From Lonicera japonica (Eukaryota > Streptophyta > Magnoliopsida > Dipsacales > Caprifoliaceae): DNA of 64,000 nt. This document shows positions 14,294 through 27,700 of the stretch, one piece after another. The notes under the pieces are model-generated. The model did not search any database. It was not told where the DNA came from and was given only the letters and a program-made list of their open reading frames with translations. How positions within the stretch are numbered: the stretch's first letter is position 1; each line of letters opens with the position of its first letter. The stretch lies in the NCBI GenBank assembly GCA_021464415.1, contig CM038470.1:12350394-12414393 (forward strand). The letters run 5' to 3'. The translations under genes and the position numbers were made by a program.

Positions 14294-15476
14294 ATGGCGG
14301 ACGCTACTCTTGAAGACGGAGACTTATGGCTACCCACTGAGTTCCCCTACGAGTACGGCTTAGTTGATTCGTCTCCCTCCTCCGTTCTAAGCTCTACCGT
14401 TGAATCGCAGGTGAGCTCCACCGAGTCAGAGAGCGACGGAGACGAGTTTCTAGCCGGGTTGACTGGCCCGTTTTCTCACTCTTCTCTACGTCCACCGCAA
14501 AAAATTCCCCATTCTCAACCAAATCTAGAGGTATTCTCCTACCCTTTCCTCTAAATTTTAAATTACCTGGGTTTAAGAATCCGGTCTCTGGAATGAAAAT
14601 TTTGGAGTTCCATACTCCTTTTTTTTTGCCGGAAATGGGTAAAAACTACAGAATTTTTTTTCAAATTCAAGTGAATAATATTTTTTTAAACAATAGCCTT
14701 TTTAAATTTTTTTATAGAGTATGCACCATGTTTAAAAATAAGCATTTTAACTAAAATTATATTTTGTGCCAACTTAATTTTGCAAAAAAATAAAAATAAT
14801 ATAAATTTGTTATACATGATATAATTTTACTTCTTAACTAGTATTTTTATAAATGTTATGAATATATATATTTTTAATTTTAATTTAACTAGTAATGAAA
14901 TTATAATTATTTTCTTGCAAAAAAGTGTGCTGATTCTGAAATTTTTCTTGGTCTCTTTGTTGATTTAGAAGCCGGCGGTACTGTTTGGGTCGCCGGAATC
15001 GACTCTGATGGCGGTAGGAAGTTGGTCAGTGTGTAGCAAGGGAAGTCCAAATGCACCTTTTCAGTTCCCAGTGTCTCCATTAGTACAAAACGACAACGCA
15101 TGGGATCTGAGTTATCCAGCACCCCATGGAATCCTTCCTATACATCCTTCACAGCTTGTAAAAAACCCCACAGCTGCTGTGGCTTGTACTCACCGCTGTT
15201 TCTCTAGTACTCTGCCACAGCCCAACCATGTAATTTACTCACTTTGAATTAATAAGGTGACTTAGTTTTTTTGCTTGAGTCAATTTATTTGACAATCTAA
15301 TTGGGTTTTTGTTAATTTTTGTAGATTAAGCAAGTGAGAGTGAGGCAGGACCAAATGGCGAAGCAACAGAGTGTAAATTGTGGTCAATCCCCATGGCCGA
15401 ATCTACGAATTCAACACCAATATCAGCCCCAAAATTATAATGGATTTGTTCCGAAAGCTGTTTTTGTTGGTGGGTC

Positions 15477-15508
<32 letters not shown>

Positions 15509-17709
15509 GGGTGAAGAAGGGTGGGTGTGCTGGCACTGGTGTGTTTCTGCCAAGAATATATGTAGACCCCAAAGAGTCTCGCAAGAAACCAGGTATTAAC
15601 TACTTCTTTGACCACTAATGCAATAATCCATTTTAGATTTTTTTTTATTCAGGTTCGTCTTTGTTAAACTAATACAATATAATTTAACATGAAAGATTCT
15701 TATGTCAGGCTAATCACAAAAAAGGAAAATGTTTTTTTTAATTAGTTTAAAAAACACTAAGTCCGTTTAAACTATCATTTTTTTGTACTAAATTTTCGAT
15801 CTTTTAAAAGTGACACTAAATCCTTTTAAACTATTAGATATTATCATTTAACTTTCAAAATTACATAAATACTTGTACGTTCTTTTATAAATTAGGGGGT
15901 AAAGTATTAATTTGGGATAGTTTATGGAGGTTTAGAGTAAAAAAATGTGGTGTTTGGTTATGTTTTGATAGTTGGTTTTTTTTGATTTGGTTTTGTTTGA
16001 TTTTTTTTCAAACAAAGAAAAAAATGCATAAAAAATTTCAAAAAATAGTCACAATGATCTTATTTTTAGATTTAAGGTTTCAAATATATATTTTTTATTA
16101 TTTTTGAATTTTTGGATTTGTATGGCGTTTTAAAAGTTTTTTTAGAGAGAGAAAGTAAAGTTAAAGTATTTATGTAGTTGATTTTAAGAGAAAAAAAAAT
16201 AAAAAGAGAGCTACCAAACAGGGGCTTAGGGCTTGTTTGGTGTTTCTAGTAGTTTTCATTTTTTTGAAAAAAATAATTTCAAAAAAAGTCACAAGATTTT
16301 ATTTAGTGTTATTTTTAAAAGATGTTTTAAAAAAAAAATTTAAAATTTAATAAAAAAATAAGTTGTGTTTTTAATTTTGAGGAAAAAAAAAAAAAGAGAG
16401 CAAAAAAAGTTAGTGTTTTTTACCCTTTTAATTATCCACCGGTGTCTGAGGAACCTTTCGGAACACCTAAACTAATATTTGGTCACAGTTCTTACCAAGT
16501 ATTATTTATTTTGATTTTGATAGCGCCGTAAATTAATATGAGGAGTAAACCACTGATTTATTGTCGTCTTATAATATAGATTGCGCCTTGAATTTTGTTT
16601 CAAAATTCAAGAAATGGTAATTAAAGCGAAGGGTAAATTGTAGCACTAATTAATCCCAGTTTTTGAGCGAGTGTTGTCTTATCCTGTCTTGTCCCTTTCT
16701 GGGTCCCCAATGACTGTTACGTGTTTCAGACTTCTTTTTCCTTTTTCTTTTCTTGGTTGTCTTGGAAAACAAACTGCGTCACCGCAGTATCCCACCAGCC
16801 ATTGTCATTTTCATGACATGCAAACCCTGAATTTACTTCCCTTTTTTTTTTTTTTTATTGAACTTACTGGTTTACTTTTTTGACCACAATTCCGCATCTG
16901 GTTAGACTGGTTAAGAAAGGAAAGGAGAGGATATCTATTAAAATTTCCAGTACATCTGACACGTATACAATATTATATATATTTTTTGAATTTTAAAACA
17001 CTTCAACGCGGGAAATGATAGTGTTTTGCAACGATAAAAGTAAAATAAAATATGTCCGATTTTGTGCCAAAATTTGATTTGTGTTTAATTAATTAAGTCT
17101 TTCTTGCTCACTATGTGTAAATAAGGTTTGTGGACTCCTCCTCGAGCTAGGGTTTCTCAGCCTGTTCAGAACAAGAACTTCAACGCCATTGCTGCTCATC
17201 AAGCTCGTCCTTGCTTTAATGCTGGTTTCATCCCACATCATGGTATACGATAATCTAAGCCCAACCCATTTCCGTTTATTTCATATTCTCCATTTTGATA
17301 TGATTTTGTTTTGAATGCATTACATTTCATAATTTTATCCTTGTTATTATTAGGATGAATCTCAATACATATTCTTCATTGGAATTGGAATACGATCTCA
17401 TAAAAACTAAATTAAGCATTCCATTCAGCATTAAAAGGTGAAAATAAACATCATCCGCAGCCACACTACAAAAAAAAAAAGAAAAAGTGATGTATTATTG
17501 CGTTGGCTAGCGGGTGATATTCGTAGCCGAAGCAGTCCGCCAATTAACCAGTGGGCTGTTCTCACATCATTTGAATATGTATTTTTATTTAAATCCCGAG
17601 TTTCTGTATAATTTGTTTGCTTAAATTATTTGCAGATAATTTGATGGACCGGGGGAATGCAGTATTACTACGACAGAAAGCAAACCTCCCTCAAGACTGG
17701 ACATATTAA
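14294..17709 (+). CDS. Uncharacterised plant protein of the At3g54000/At5g59050 type, five exons, complete
   Basis: Exons read at 14294-14530, 14969-15229, 15325-15592, 17126-17242 and 17636-17709. Phases join and the product is 318 residues. The N-terminus is acidic and Ser-rich, with the family block LWLPTEFPYEYG followed by STESESDGDEFLAGLTGPF. The middle holds GSPESTLMAVGSWS and a Gln/Asn-rich part with ten consecutive Asn. The C-terminal part has GVFLPRIY, GLWTPPRARVS and QKANLPQDWTY at the stop. Homologues exist across land plants and carry loose labels such as TIP41-like or G-patch, but I see no convincing domain. The function is unknown; the low complexity suggests a largely disordered protein. 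Intron 3 (1.5 kb) contains MITEs. A longer frame starting earlier in exon 1 is out of frame with the later exons, so ATG 14294 is preferred. Confidence 0.85.
15478..15507 (+). repeat. (AAT)10 microsatellite coding for poly-Asn
   Basis: Ten uninterrupted AAT codons lie inside exon 3 of the 14294-17709 gene, giving a run of ten asparagines. Perfect coding trinucleotide runs of this kind usually vary in length between individuals. Confidence 0.95.
15750..16420. mobile_element. MITE remnants in intron 3 of the At3g54000-type gene
   Basis: 15750-15946 is a small copy of the foldback family seen at 8621-9170 (AAACACTAAGTCCG at one end; GATAGTTTATGGAGGTTTAG at the other). It is followed by about 15947-16224, with ends GTGTTTGGTT and ACCAAACAG, and a further start GCTTGTTTGGTG at 16229. 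The latter family resembles 31757-32112. Boundaries are approximate and nothing is coding. Confidence 0.55.
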
Positions 17710-19130
17710 AGAGAAGCCCAAGGGTTTCTTGGTATTTAGTTTGAAGTTAAAGAAGGTACATAGGTAGGCGGTTGAAAGTGGTAATATAGGAAGGCTGGAC
17801 CATATCAAAATATATCTATTTTGAACGAGTGTGGTTAGCGAAAGAAAAATAAGAGATTAATGGACTTTTTCTTGGGGTGGGTGTTAGATATTTGCACATT
17901 TTGTGGTCTTACGTACCCTTTTGAGGGAAAGCATCTATATGACCCCAAAAAATGCATAAAATAACAATTTGTGACACATCTGGATCCTCATTTTGTCCCA
18001 TTTTTGTTAAGGTAAATGTGTCCAAGAAGTGTTATTTTGTGCATTAGGGAGCGGATGTATTTTGGTGGCAATAAGTTGGTGTTGATGAGGCCAATTTAGT
18101 GCGTGATGGGGCCTTCTTCATGTAATATCGTTTGCATGTAGTATCTTTTATTAAAAATCATTTAGTTTTAGTATTTACTACATATATAATACCCTAATGT
18201 GGGGGATAGCATGAACAACTCTTACTATTGAAAAAAACAAAAACTGCTTACTGTGACATATTTAAAGTACAACAAAATAAAAGTTAATGTTAATTTTGCA
18301 GAAGTAGGACACTGGTAGTCTGATATTGTCAACTGTTTTGGTCTCTTTCTTGACTAGATCTTTGTACAAACAACAACCGTTTTAATGTTTTATTGGTTTT
18401 CCCGGTTCTTTTCATTTTTCAAAGTGGGAGAGAGGGAAATGATTTGGGTGTTTGGTGAAATGTTGTTTGACATGGTCCCGGCCACTTCCCCATTGTAGTA
18501 GAAGACACAACATTATTATTATTTATAAAGCTTTTAATTTCTTATTTAATATAATTTTTATTATTTAATTCAGACTTAACACATTAATGATGGGCAATGA
18601 TATTGCCAAAGCTCCAGAGCAACTATTAAACCAGAAAGACAAAAATATCCTCTCTTTCCCTTGCGTACCCTACATCTCTTCCATTTCTCCTCCGTCTCCA
18701 AACTGTCACGCCCTTAGGCCTCTACCACCCCTACCATCATCTCCACACCTTTCTCTCGCCAAATTCTCCCCTCCCTTTCTCTAAACCTCACCACCGTCTC
18801 CAGCACCCACCTCTCTCAACAACTAACTTGCCGGAAAGCACCTCCCTTTCCTCTCTTTAGGAACTAGCTGGAACAAATCTATTTATTTTTGCTTAAGCTT
18901 CATACAGGGTGCAAAAGATTTTTGGCTGATAAATATGGAAAGGTATACAGAGGGCATGGCCAAATAAATGGAGATATGAATAAAAAAAATAAATAAAGAG
19001 ATAAATGCCTATTGAGGATCTCACTATCATTTTCAAATCAATTAGTGAACCTTGTTGGGCTGTACTGTTACCAACTATTACATGTAACGTAAAATGGAGG
19101 AATTTCTCCACCTCGCTCCAATATATTTTG
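17710..19130. other. Intergenic, no gene seen
   Basis: The stretch contains the 3' flank of the At3g54000-type gene and a CT-rich tract at 18640-18860. Short open frames here have no recognisable content. Confidence 0.5.
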
Positions 19131-19394
19131 GCGTAAAATTTATGGCGTAGCCAGGGATTTTCAATCGAGGGTGCGCAATTTAAATAAACTCAAAAGTCAA
19201 AATAGTTATAATAATATAAAATTCATACATTAACAAAAGTATTAAAATAAGAAAATTATTTACAACAATCCTCTCTTAGATTTTATATTTTGAAAATGTT
19301 GAATGACAATTTCGTTATCAACAGACTCGAGTACATCTTTCTTGATACAAGTCACCAAACAATCATTCATGAAGTCATTCCTTAAACGATTTTA

Positions 19395-21842
19395 TAGTTG
19401 ACTTTTAATTATCTTCATCGCTGAAAATACTTTTTCAACTGTTGCAGTTGCAACGTATAAAAGTAGACCTAACTTAATAAACAAAAAGGCCAATGGATAG
19501 ACACGATATTTCTTCAATTGAATTATTATTCTACAAAGATTACTAATTCTAGGAATTTCATTAATTCGATCGTCAAAGCGCATATCAACAATATAAGTTT
19601 CAAGTTAATGTTCAAGTGTAATTAACTCTATTCTTGAAAAATTGGATGGATAAAATTCAGCAAATTGGATCAATTTTCTCTTATCAAATGCAGCGAATGA
19701 CTCATTTGGATCAAGAGAAGAAATACATAATAACAATTCTATATTCACCTAATCAAAACGATTGTTCAACTCTAGAAGTAACGTATTTTTCACAGTGTAA
19801 AACAATTTAACGCGATATTGACATAAATTTGTGTTCGCTTCAGAATTGATTCATGATCTTCCTTGATGTACAAAAATATCCCGTATGTCTAGAATAAGTA
19901 TATCCTCCTTAACACAAAAATACACAATAACAATTCAATATTCACCTCATTAAAACGACTGTTCAACTCTAGAAGTAACATATCTATCACGGTGTAAAAC
20001 AATTCAACGCGATAGTAATATAAATTTGTGTTCGCTTTAGAATTGCGTCGTGATCTTCCTTGATGTACAAAAATATCCCATATGTCTAGAACAAGTATAT
20101 TCTCTTTAACACAAAAATCAGACACCAGACTTAGTAATGAATCCCACCCATCATCTTTCATCTTTTGTAACCGTATTTTTGTTACTTTTACGAGCTGCAC
20201 GGCATTAACAATATCTTGATCATCTCTTTGTAAAGCTTGAGATAATTCATTTGTAATTCCCAACACATTTTTCATTAAGTGTAAGACAAATACGAATTCA
20301 AAACACTGAATATGGTTTAGTGTAATAATTACTTGGGCTCTTTGACTGGTGTCTGATCTATCCTTTCCAATAATTAAAAGAACTTTTATCACTGAGGAAA
20401 ATAAATCAATTAAAGTTATTAGAGTACCATATTGAGATCCCCAACGAGTGTCTTCGGCCCGTTTTAGTGCTGATTCTTGATTCAACCCATGGTCTGTCAA
20501 AATTTCCCCACTATAAATACCTACAATCACTTTTTCAAGCTGCTTTTCTCGAAGAATCTCTCTACGTTTACATGAAGCTCCAACTATGTTTGACAAAATT
20601 CCAATAACTTTAAAAAAATTTCATATCTTTGGATGATCTTGCGCAATAAGTATTAATTAAAGTTAGTGAGCAAAACAATGTATATAATAAGTAGAAGGAT
20701 TTTCGATTAATATCAAACTTTTTAGACCATTAAACTGTCCACGCATATTACTTACTTCATCATATCCCTGTCCACGTAAACTTTATATACTAAGTCATAC
20801 TTTGATAAAACATATTCAATACCTACTTTAAGTGACAAAGCGGTGGTATCTTTCACATGTGCTATACCTATAAATCGTTTCATGACAAACCCCTTATCAT
20901 CAACATAACGTAGAACAATGGCCATTTGCTCCTTTACGGACATATCACGAGCCTCATCAACTAGAATTGAGAAAAATTGATTTCCAATTTCTCTAATGAT
21001 TATATATGTGATCTCCGTTGCAAAAGAGTTAACAATATCATATTGAATTGTAGGAAAAATCAACTTAAGATTTTATGGAGCATTCTTTAAGACAACTTTC
21101 TTAACTCTTTAATTTTGTTTAGAAAGAAATTCAAGAAGTTCAAGAAACTTACCCCGATTTGCCGATTCCTCTGATTCGATATGCCCACGAAAAGTTAACC
21201 CTTGCTTTAAAAGGAACCTATTACAATCAATGGAGGCAGTTAAACGCGTCCGATACTCAATTCTAAATTTATTAGAATGACTAGACAAAAGAGATTCGAT
21301 ATGCTGCTTCTAGTTCATAAGATCTTCGCAAGACTTTCTGTAGCGATTATGTACATTATTGTGGGCTCTAACATGTTTATTAAACAAAGTCTTCTTCCTC
21401 CAATCATTAAAGCCCTTAACAATAAATACATCAAACCTCCTTGCATTCCATTTGGATCTTTAAAAAGAAAGCAGTACAAACAATATGCTGCATCTTTTGA
21501 TACACTATATTCCAACCAATCACTATAATCATTAAATCACAAAGAAACAAATCTACGCTTAGCACGTCCTTCACCAGTCCAAGGAAAATCATGACTTTTT
21601 GGTTGACAATGGCCTTTTTATAAATATGCTCGTCTCACATTCTCTCTATCATTAAGATCATAAGATTGTATAGTTTTTCTCAACCCCAGATCAGATTGAA
21701 CATCTGAATTAGAAGAAATATTTATAGGATTGAAATCAACATTCGGAATAACGGAATTCGTGCTTGGAATAGTAGAACTCGAGCTCACATTTTGAGATCT
21801 GGAGAAGGAACTTGTTCTTATTTTACTATAATAGTTTTTCAT
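19395..21842 (-). pseudogene. hAT transposase pseudogene (TTF zinc finger, DUF4371, hAT dimerisation)
   Basis: Reading right to left, 21842-21618 is a Ser-rich N-terminus (MKNYYSKIRTSSFS), 21515-21315 the zinc-finger-like part (SKDAAYCLYCFLFKD), 21063-20752 the DUF4371 part (FFSILVDEARDMSVKEQM), 20596-19889 the long middle domain (ALKRAEDTRWGSQYGTL), and 19440-19392 the C-terminal dimerisation motif (ATVEKVFSAMKIIKSQL). The pieces are separated by frame changes and stops, and an internal 197-bp tandem duplication (19721-20114) adds another break. No functional transposase is encoded. Confidence 0.88.
19721..20114. repeat. 197-bp tandem duplication inside the hAT transposase pseudogene
   Basis: 19721-19917 and 19918-20114 align end to end at over 90% identity by eye, with the same GTTCAACTCTAGAAGTAAC and CTTCCTTGATGTACAAAAAT blocks. 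It duplicates part of the transposase-coding sequence. Confidence 0.85.
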
Positions 21843-22725
21843 TATAAACCCATCCCTATAAATTCAACATTTATTAAATTAATAACTAATAATTAAACCT
21901 AAATCAATTAAACAATTTATACACGACTAACTAAAGAGTCTAATAATTAACTAAATCAATTAAACAATTAATCAGCTCTATACAAAAAATACAGGCATTA
22001 CTCTCTCTTTCTAATAATTAACATGCATTGGTTTGGATCCAGATGCATTACTCTCTTAGATATCAAATTATGTATATATAGAGATATAAAATCGGCCCTA
22101 TAAAAAAATGAAAAAATATCAGTCCTATAGGCTATATCAATTTCATAATTTTACACATAAAATTAAGCCTTAAAATCAGCCTTATAAAATTAAGCTCTAA
22201 CTAATTTTACACATACGCTGATATTGTATATCCATTCATAATATATATATATATTATAGAAATATTTGAATTTTTCGCTATAAAAGGAAAAGGAAAAGGA
22301 AAGGAAAAGGAAAAGGAAAAGAAAAGGAACTCGGTGGTGTACTGGTGTCTAACCTCTGTCTAGGCGTGACTCAGCTGTCCTCGGTGAGTCGGTGGCTTGC
22401 AGGCTTGGTCAGTGACTCAGTGTTGCGCTGGGTGGTCGCCGACCGGTCGGTAGGGGAACAGAGAGAAACAGCGGAGTAAGAGAAAAGAAAAATAAAGGAG
22501 CAACGGAAACAAAAAGGGGAGAGTGAGGTCTCTCGGGATCTCTCTCATCCTTTGAAGTATATTTCATTTCTCAAAAGCCCATAAACTTTTATTTCTTGCA
22601 ACTATATAGCCTCAACTATAAATTTATGCATATAAGTCCCTAATTTTTTTTATTTTTTTTCTAAAATTACCGAAATCGTCAGGGGTGCGCGCGCACCCCC
22701 TCACCACAGTGTGGCAACGCCCCTG

Positions 22726-22970
22726 GTGTAAATGCATAATAATTTTCCTCTTCTCCTACTGCTTTTTTTTAACATCTATTTCCTTCGCCTCTCTTCAATT
22801 TATTATGGTGTAAATGCGTAATAATCCTTCTCTTTTCTATCTGCTCTGTTTTCTGCATATATTTCCTCCACCTCTTTCCAATTTATTAAGGCGTAAATGT
22901 GTACTAATCATCATCTTATCCAATCGCTTCGTTTTCTGTGTTCTCCTGGTCATTTCCTCTCTTTGACACA
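22726..22970. repeat. 82-bp tandem array split by the hAT element
   Basis: GTGTAAATGC-type starts occur at 22726, 22808 and 22891 (the last as GCGTAAATG), each followed by a pyrimidine-rich stretch and CTCTTTCCAATTTATT. The left flank of the hAT element (CTCGCTCCAATATATTTTGGCGTAAAA, ending 19138) is the truncated preceding unit. Confidence 0.75.
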
Positions 22971-25602
22971 CGGTTTTTGTAGTTTACAAGTTTATTTCTC
23001 TATTTAAAGGGTTAAGAGAGAACCAACGAACTCCACCCCCTTCGATTGTTCCTCCTCCTTTCTCTCGACATGTTTTTGTCTAAGGATTAATCGAATCACA
23101 ATATCAGTTTCTCTATCCCAATTTCTCCCCAAGGTTTGCTCTGTTTTTTTTGTTTATTTACAATTTATCTCTTCAAAGAAAATGAAAAAGGGAAAACAAT
23201 TCTGAATATGATTCACTCATTATATTTTTTATTTGATATATGACGAAATGTGTTTTCTTTTAATTTATTTATTTTGATTTTTATATATGCATAGTGAAAT
23301 TAGGACATAAATAAGCTTGGGATCTTTCGAATAGGGAATAGGTTGAATATTTTACACTTTAGTGATCTTTGAATTGTTATGATCAATAGAGCGCCTATGC
23401 AGTTGGAATTCTAATATGTTTGGACAATGGTGGAGCCCTAAGAGTACACAATATATGTACCTTATGTTTTAATTCCTTACTAGTAATTCATCCTTCACTT
23501 GTTTAAGGTATCCCCTTCCTAGCTATCTTAACATTTTTAAATTTTGTACATATTTCAGTTTGTTTTAGTTATAGCCAAACATCATAGATAAGACGTTTGC
23601 ATTATAAAATAAATCATTGAAATGTTCAACACCCAATATGGATTTGCTATTGTTTGTCAATTATTGTGACTTTTGTCTTTCGTTTTAACGGGTAAAATTA
23701 CTGTAAATTCCTCCCAACTATGATATTCGGGGAATGGTTCTTTGAATTTTACTATTTATTAATGCAAACTAATTTCACTAATTTCAAATATATTGGATTA
23801 TAGCAGTGGTTAAATTGTTATCCCTTCCCCCACCATTGCTCTATGATATTCGGGGAATGGTTCCTAGAATTTTAGTATTTATCAATTCAAACTAATTTCA
23901 CTAATTTCAAATATATAGGATTATAGCAGTGGTTAAATTGTTATCCCTTCCCCCAACATTGCTCTTACTAACAAAAAAAATTAAAGAAAGAAAGAAAGGA
24001 ATGAGAAAGATAAGGCCGTAAGTTGACTATCGATCAACAACCTTAATGTTGTAATGTGCAAGTTTCACAACAAAGGAACAATCTATCTCTGCAATTCTTT
24101 TACAACTTTATTAATTTTTCTTTATATATTTACTTCGATGTTTTTTATTTTAGGATTGAGGATGTTTATGCTATTTTGGTATTTAAAGTTTTTGTTAATA
24201 TGAGAAAAGTTACAAGTTTTAGGTTTTGTTATACTTTATTTGATGATGGTTATTCGATAACATTCTCTGCAGAAGGAATATGTAGTTTTTAGCGTGACTT
24301 TTGAACATGGAATTATAATATTGGTTATTCATGTAACTGTTACTTGCCACTTCTGTGCTTTTTTTTTCTCACTTATCCATTTGAAAATTTTTCCCCACTT
24401 TCTTTTTCGGAACCTTTTAAATAGATTGTTTCATTTTTGTTTTTGGACATAATCAACATGCCATACCTCACAATAAGAATTGAGTGCTAGTCTTGATCAT
24501 TGATTAGTTATAAAGTACTAAAAGAAAATGGGACAATCTTTTTTAGACGGAATGAGTTTTTTTTTGAAATAGAGGGAAGCATTATTATTTAGTGCTACTT
24601 TTCTTTTGAAAATGTTAACCATGCACTAAGTGCTGTTGCATTTTGTTAGTTTCATCTTTCTAATATATGGGCATGTCAAACTATGTGAAATTAGAAAGAT
24701 TTATGTATTTTAATGTGTTCAAGCCGTACCATCTTTACTATTTCTTTTAGAGTTTTTAATTTTATTTTTTAAGCAATAACTTATAATTATATTTTATTTA
24801 TTTGATTATAGTTACATAGTGAAATAAGTAAAATAAATTTATACCATGATTTATAACAGAGATATGATAATTCCAAATGCTTTTTGGATATTTATATTTT
24901 TACATTGTAAATGTAATTTGATTGACTAATGTAAGTTTTGACCATATATAAACCTTGCTTTAAAGAGTTTACTAATAATTTTTTAATTTTTTTTGTAAAA
25001 TTTGCAAATAGCTTTCCTTTACGGCGTTGGTTTGTTTTTAAGCAGGTACAAATTTCAAATGTTAATGGATCCATTAAGTGTTTGTTGGCACCACCATTTG
25101 ATTATCCACAAGTTACTAAAGTTAATTAACCATGTGATCGTATTGAAGATTTGAATTGTAGATAAGTAGTAGGGTAATGATCATTTTTTTTGTGGGTGGT
25201 TAAGTTTTAACACGACGTAAGACTTGAACTCATATAAATTTAGGAGCTAGCGTTGAAAGTCATTGCTATAAATGTTGAGTCACTGATATGAATATTAATA
25301 CTAATGGGTGTAGTCATTGCACTCCATAAACATACTCATGCGCTCCAAAATGGAACATGAATTGAAAATGGCTTGACTAGAGGCGAATGGATTTATGGAG
25401 TGCTTGAGGATACTAGTGGAGTGACAATATTTGCACCATTCTTAATTAATAAATTTCACTATCAACATTAAATATTCCCCACGCATAGGTACTACCACAT
25501 CAAATATTGAAACTCTATTTTACTTTTACAGAAAGACATCTTATGCAAAATGAAAATATTTAAACTTACTTCAGTAAGCACATAAATTAATCTAATAAAT
25601 TG
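22971..25602. other. Region without a recognisable gene
   Basis: 23030-23135 looks like a pyrimidine-rich 5' UTR exon, but I could not attach coding exons to it. An open frame at 24056-24292 has no recognisable domain. A 123-bp tandem duplication lies at 23718-23963. The rest is AT-rich unique sequence. Confidence 0.35.
23718..23963. repeat. 123-bp two-copy tandem repeat
   Basis: 23718-23840 and 23841-23963 both begin CTATGATATTCGGGGAATGG and end in the CCTTCCCCCAMCATTGCT block, with only a few differences between copies. Confidence 0.9.
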
Positions 25603-25607
25603 TGCAC

Positions 25608-25844
25608 TGTTGAAATAATAAGGAAAGAAATAAATAAGAAAAAACTTCTTATTTAATATGGGTAGAGGTTAGCTCTATTTATATTAAGAGCTAACTTCCT
25701 CACCTCTCTATAAAATCAATGTGGGACAAATTACAATATATATACTACAAGATAATGTCCTCATTCATACCACAATTTTAATGTGGGACAAATTTTATTT
25801 TTAAATATAACATTTTGACATCCACGTATCAATATTTTACAACA
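25608..25844 (-). repeat. 3' LTR of the 6-kb Copia element (left on + strand)
   Basis: It is 237 bp with TG...CA ends and matches 31345-31595, for example ATTTAATATGGGTAG and TTCATACCACAATTT. The purine tract AAGGGGAAG on the minus strand abuts it, which marks it as the 3' LTR. Confidence 0.88.
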
Positions 25845-26539
25845 CTTCCCCTTGGATGTCCATTATGCACAATTCAATAATAGTTGCATCTTTAAACCCT
25901 TTTAAAGAAAAACCCAGTGGAAAAAAACCAAAATGAAAGAAAAAGAATACAAAATTCTTTTCGATCATTGAACTGGCATCAAATGCACAATATGATGCTT
26001 CGTTAAAACCTTTACTAGGAAAATCCAATGGGAAAAAACCTAGTTAAAGGAAAAAGATTACAGTGTACAAATATTAAGTAGCATACTTTAGGATGCTCCC
26101 CTGATTATGTACTCCCCATCATGACGACAATTACATTTAATTTGATGATGAAATCAAATCATAACAATCTCGTAAATTGATTTTTGAAATATCAGCTTCA
26201 ACAATCACCACATGAGCAAAATCTACTAAGTTGTCATCAAGTGGATTTACCCGACTTTAATCTTTATATTCTTTTAATGCTCACGTGAAACATGTTTTAT
26301 ACTTGTCACATTGAAACTTTCTTGAAAATGTGTTATACACGCTGCATTATCTTCATATATAATGCTTGGAACATCTGTAATAAAAGACAACTAACAAGAA
26401 TTACGAATATGCTAAAGTAAGAATCTTAATCATATATATTTCTGATTAGTTTCATAAATAGCTAAAATTACAAAATGGTTAGAATAAATTGTCACCAAGA
26501 AATAACAGCATTACTACTAATAAATACTGAATGTAATTG

Positions 26540-27700
26540 AGATTGTACCTTTTGATAATTACAAAGATATCCTGGATCAGCATAACCTATCAACTTAGAA
26601 TCATAAGAGTTATGTGCATAAAAAAATTATTGGTTCATCGTGGATATCCGATGATATGTTTGATACATATTTGGTATTGTTTAGTTGGTGCTAAGTTATA
26701 TATATTGAGCAAGTAAAAAAGGAAATTTCTGGTTTAGTGCAATGTGATAAGTACCAATTGCACTTAAGTATAGTACTTCAGGACCAATACTTCTTCATCT
26801 TCTTTTTTAAAATTGTATGGATTTTCATTTATATATAAAGACCAGATAATCATAGGAATGCTCGGCAGTTTTACCTTATCCATAAATGCATATCTCGATT
26901 TACAGGTCAAGATAAAATTTCTTTTCCCCAATGTATTTCATTTTAAATTCCTTCATCAAATAGTTAGCAGTTTTCTCGAACTCTTTAGGAGTTTTGATTA
27001 ATGTATTCACATAAACAGTTACTATTGAAAATCATTTTTGGTGATTCGTTTGTAAAGACACGTGGTTGAGATTGTTTCTATTTCATTCATTAGACAAATT
27101 TTTGCTAAGACTATTGAATCGCATTCTTCTAGAATGGATAAATCTATACAATTAACATCTTTATTTTATTAAGTACGTAGTTTTTGACTTTGCTTCAGGC
27201 AAAGTTAATCCTTCCGGAATTTTCACATAAATGTTAGAGTCCAAACCTCCGTATAAATTAGCAGTTTCAACATATTTAAGTCTCATATATCTTTTCAACA
27301 AACGCTAAGCTAATTATCAGATATTTGAAATTTATATTTTGGTTCCTTAATTGAGGGAATATAATACTCATAATCAATCCCAAGTTTTTGCTGGAAACCT
27401 TGTGATATAAGTTGTGCCTTATGTCTCGTGATTTTATTATTCTCATTTTTTTTCCTTACGAACACCCATTTGTAACAAAAAAAGGTTAATACATTTTGAG
27501 GTTCGTACTATATGCTCAAATATACCACGTTCATTTAGAGACTCAAATTCTGCTATATATCAATTTCTCATTTGACCAATTTTTTCTTTGTCGACATTTA
27601 TTTATTGTACATGGTATATATCATTACACTTTGATATTTCAGTATCTACTGTATATGCAAACAAGTCATCGATAACATTTTATTTTCTATTCCACATCTC
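26540..27700 (-). pseudogene. Copia pol remnants: reverse transcriptase and RNase H pieces
   Basis: Minus-strand translation near 27450-27360 gives the reverse-transcriptase start motif (ITRHKAQLISQGFQQKLGID, the usual RYKARLVAQGF). Near 26635-26550 it gives the RNase H motif (SKLIGYADPGYLCN). Stops and frame changes lie between them and no long frame survives. Order and strand agree with the LTRs. Confidence 0.8.

Larger units (their letters stand above)
19139..22725 (-). mobile_element. Decayed autonomous hAT transposon, ~3.6 kb
   Basis: The left terminus (TTATGGCGTAGCCAGGG, then GAGGGTGCGC) and the inverted right terminus (CAGGGGCGTTGCCAC, then GAGGGGGTGCGC) are imperfect terminal inverted repeats of the ZMYM1/TTF-type hAT group. 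Flanks GCGTAAAA (19131-19138) and GTGTAAAT (22726-22733) fit a degraded 8-bp target duplication. Minus-strand transposase fragments fill the interior. The flanks belong to an 82-bp tandem array, so the element split one repeat unit. Confidence 0.85.

Noticed and set aside
14117..14554. 145-residue frame covering exon 1 of the At3g54000-type gene from an earlier start
   Set aside because: Its real protein part starts at ATG 14294; the upstream part is CT-rich 5' UTR translation and the end runs into intron 1.
24056..24292. 78-residue frame with a Phe/Tyr-rich sequence
   Set aside because: No family resemblance, no neighbouring exons with matching phase; probably chance.
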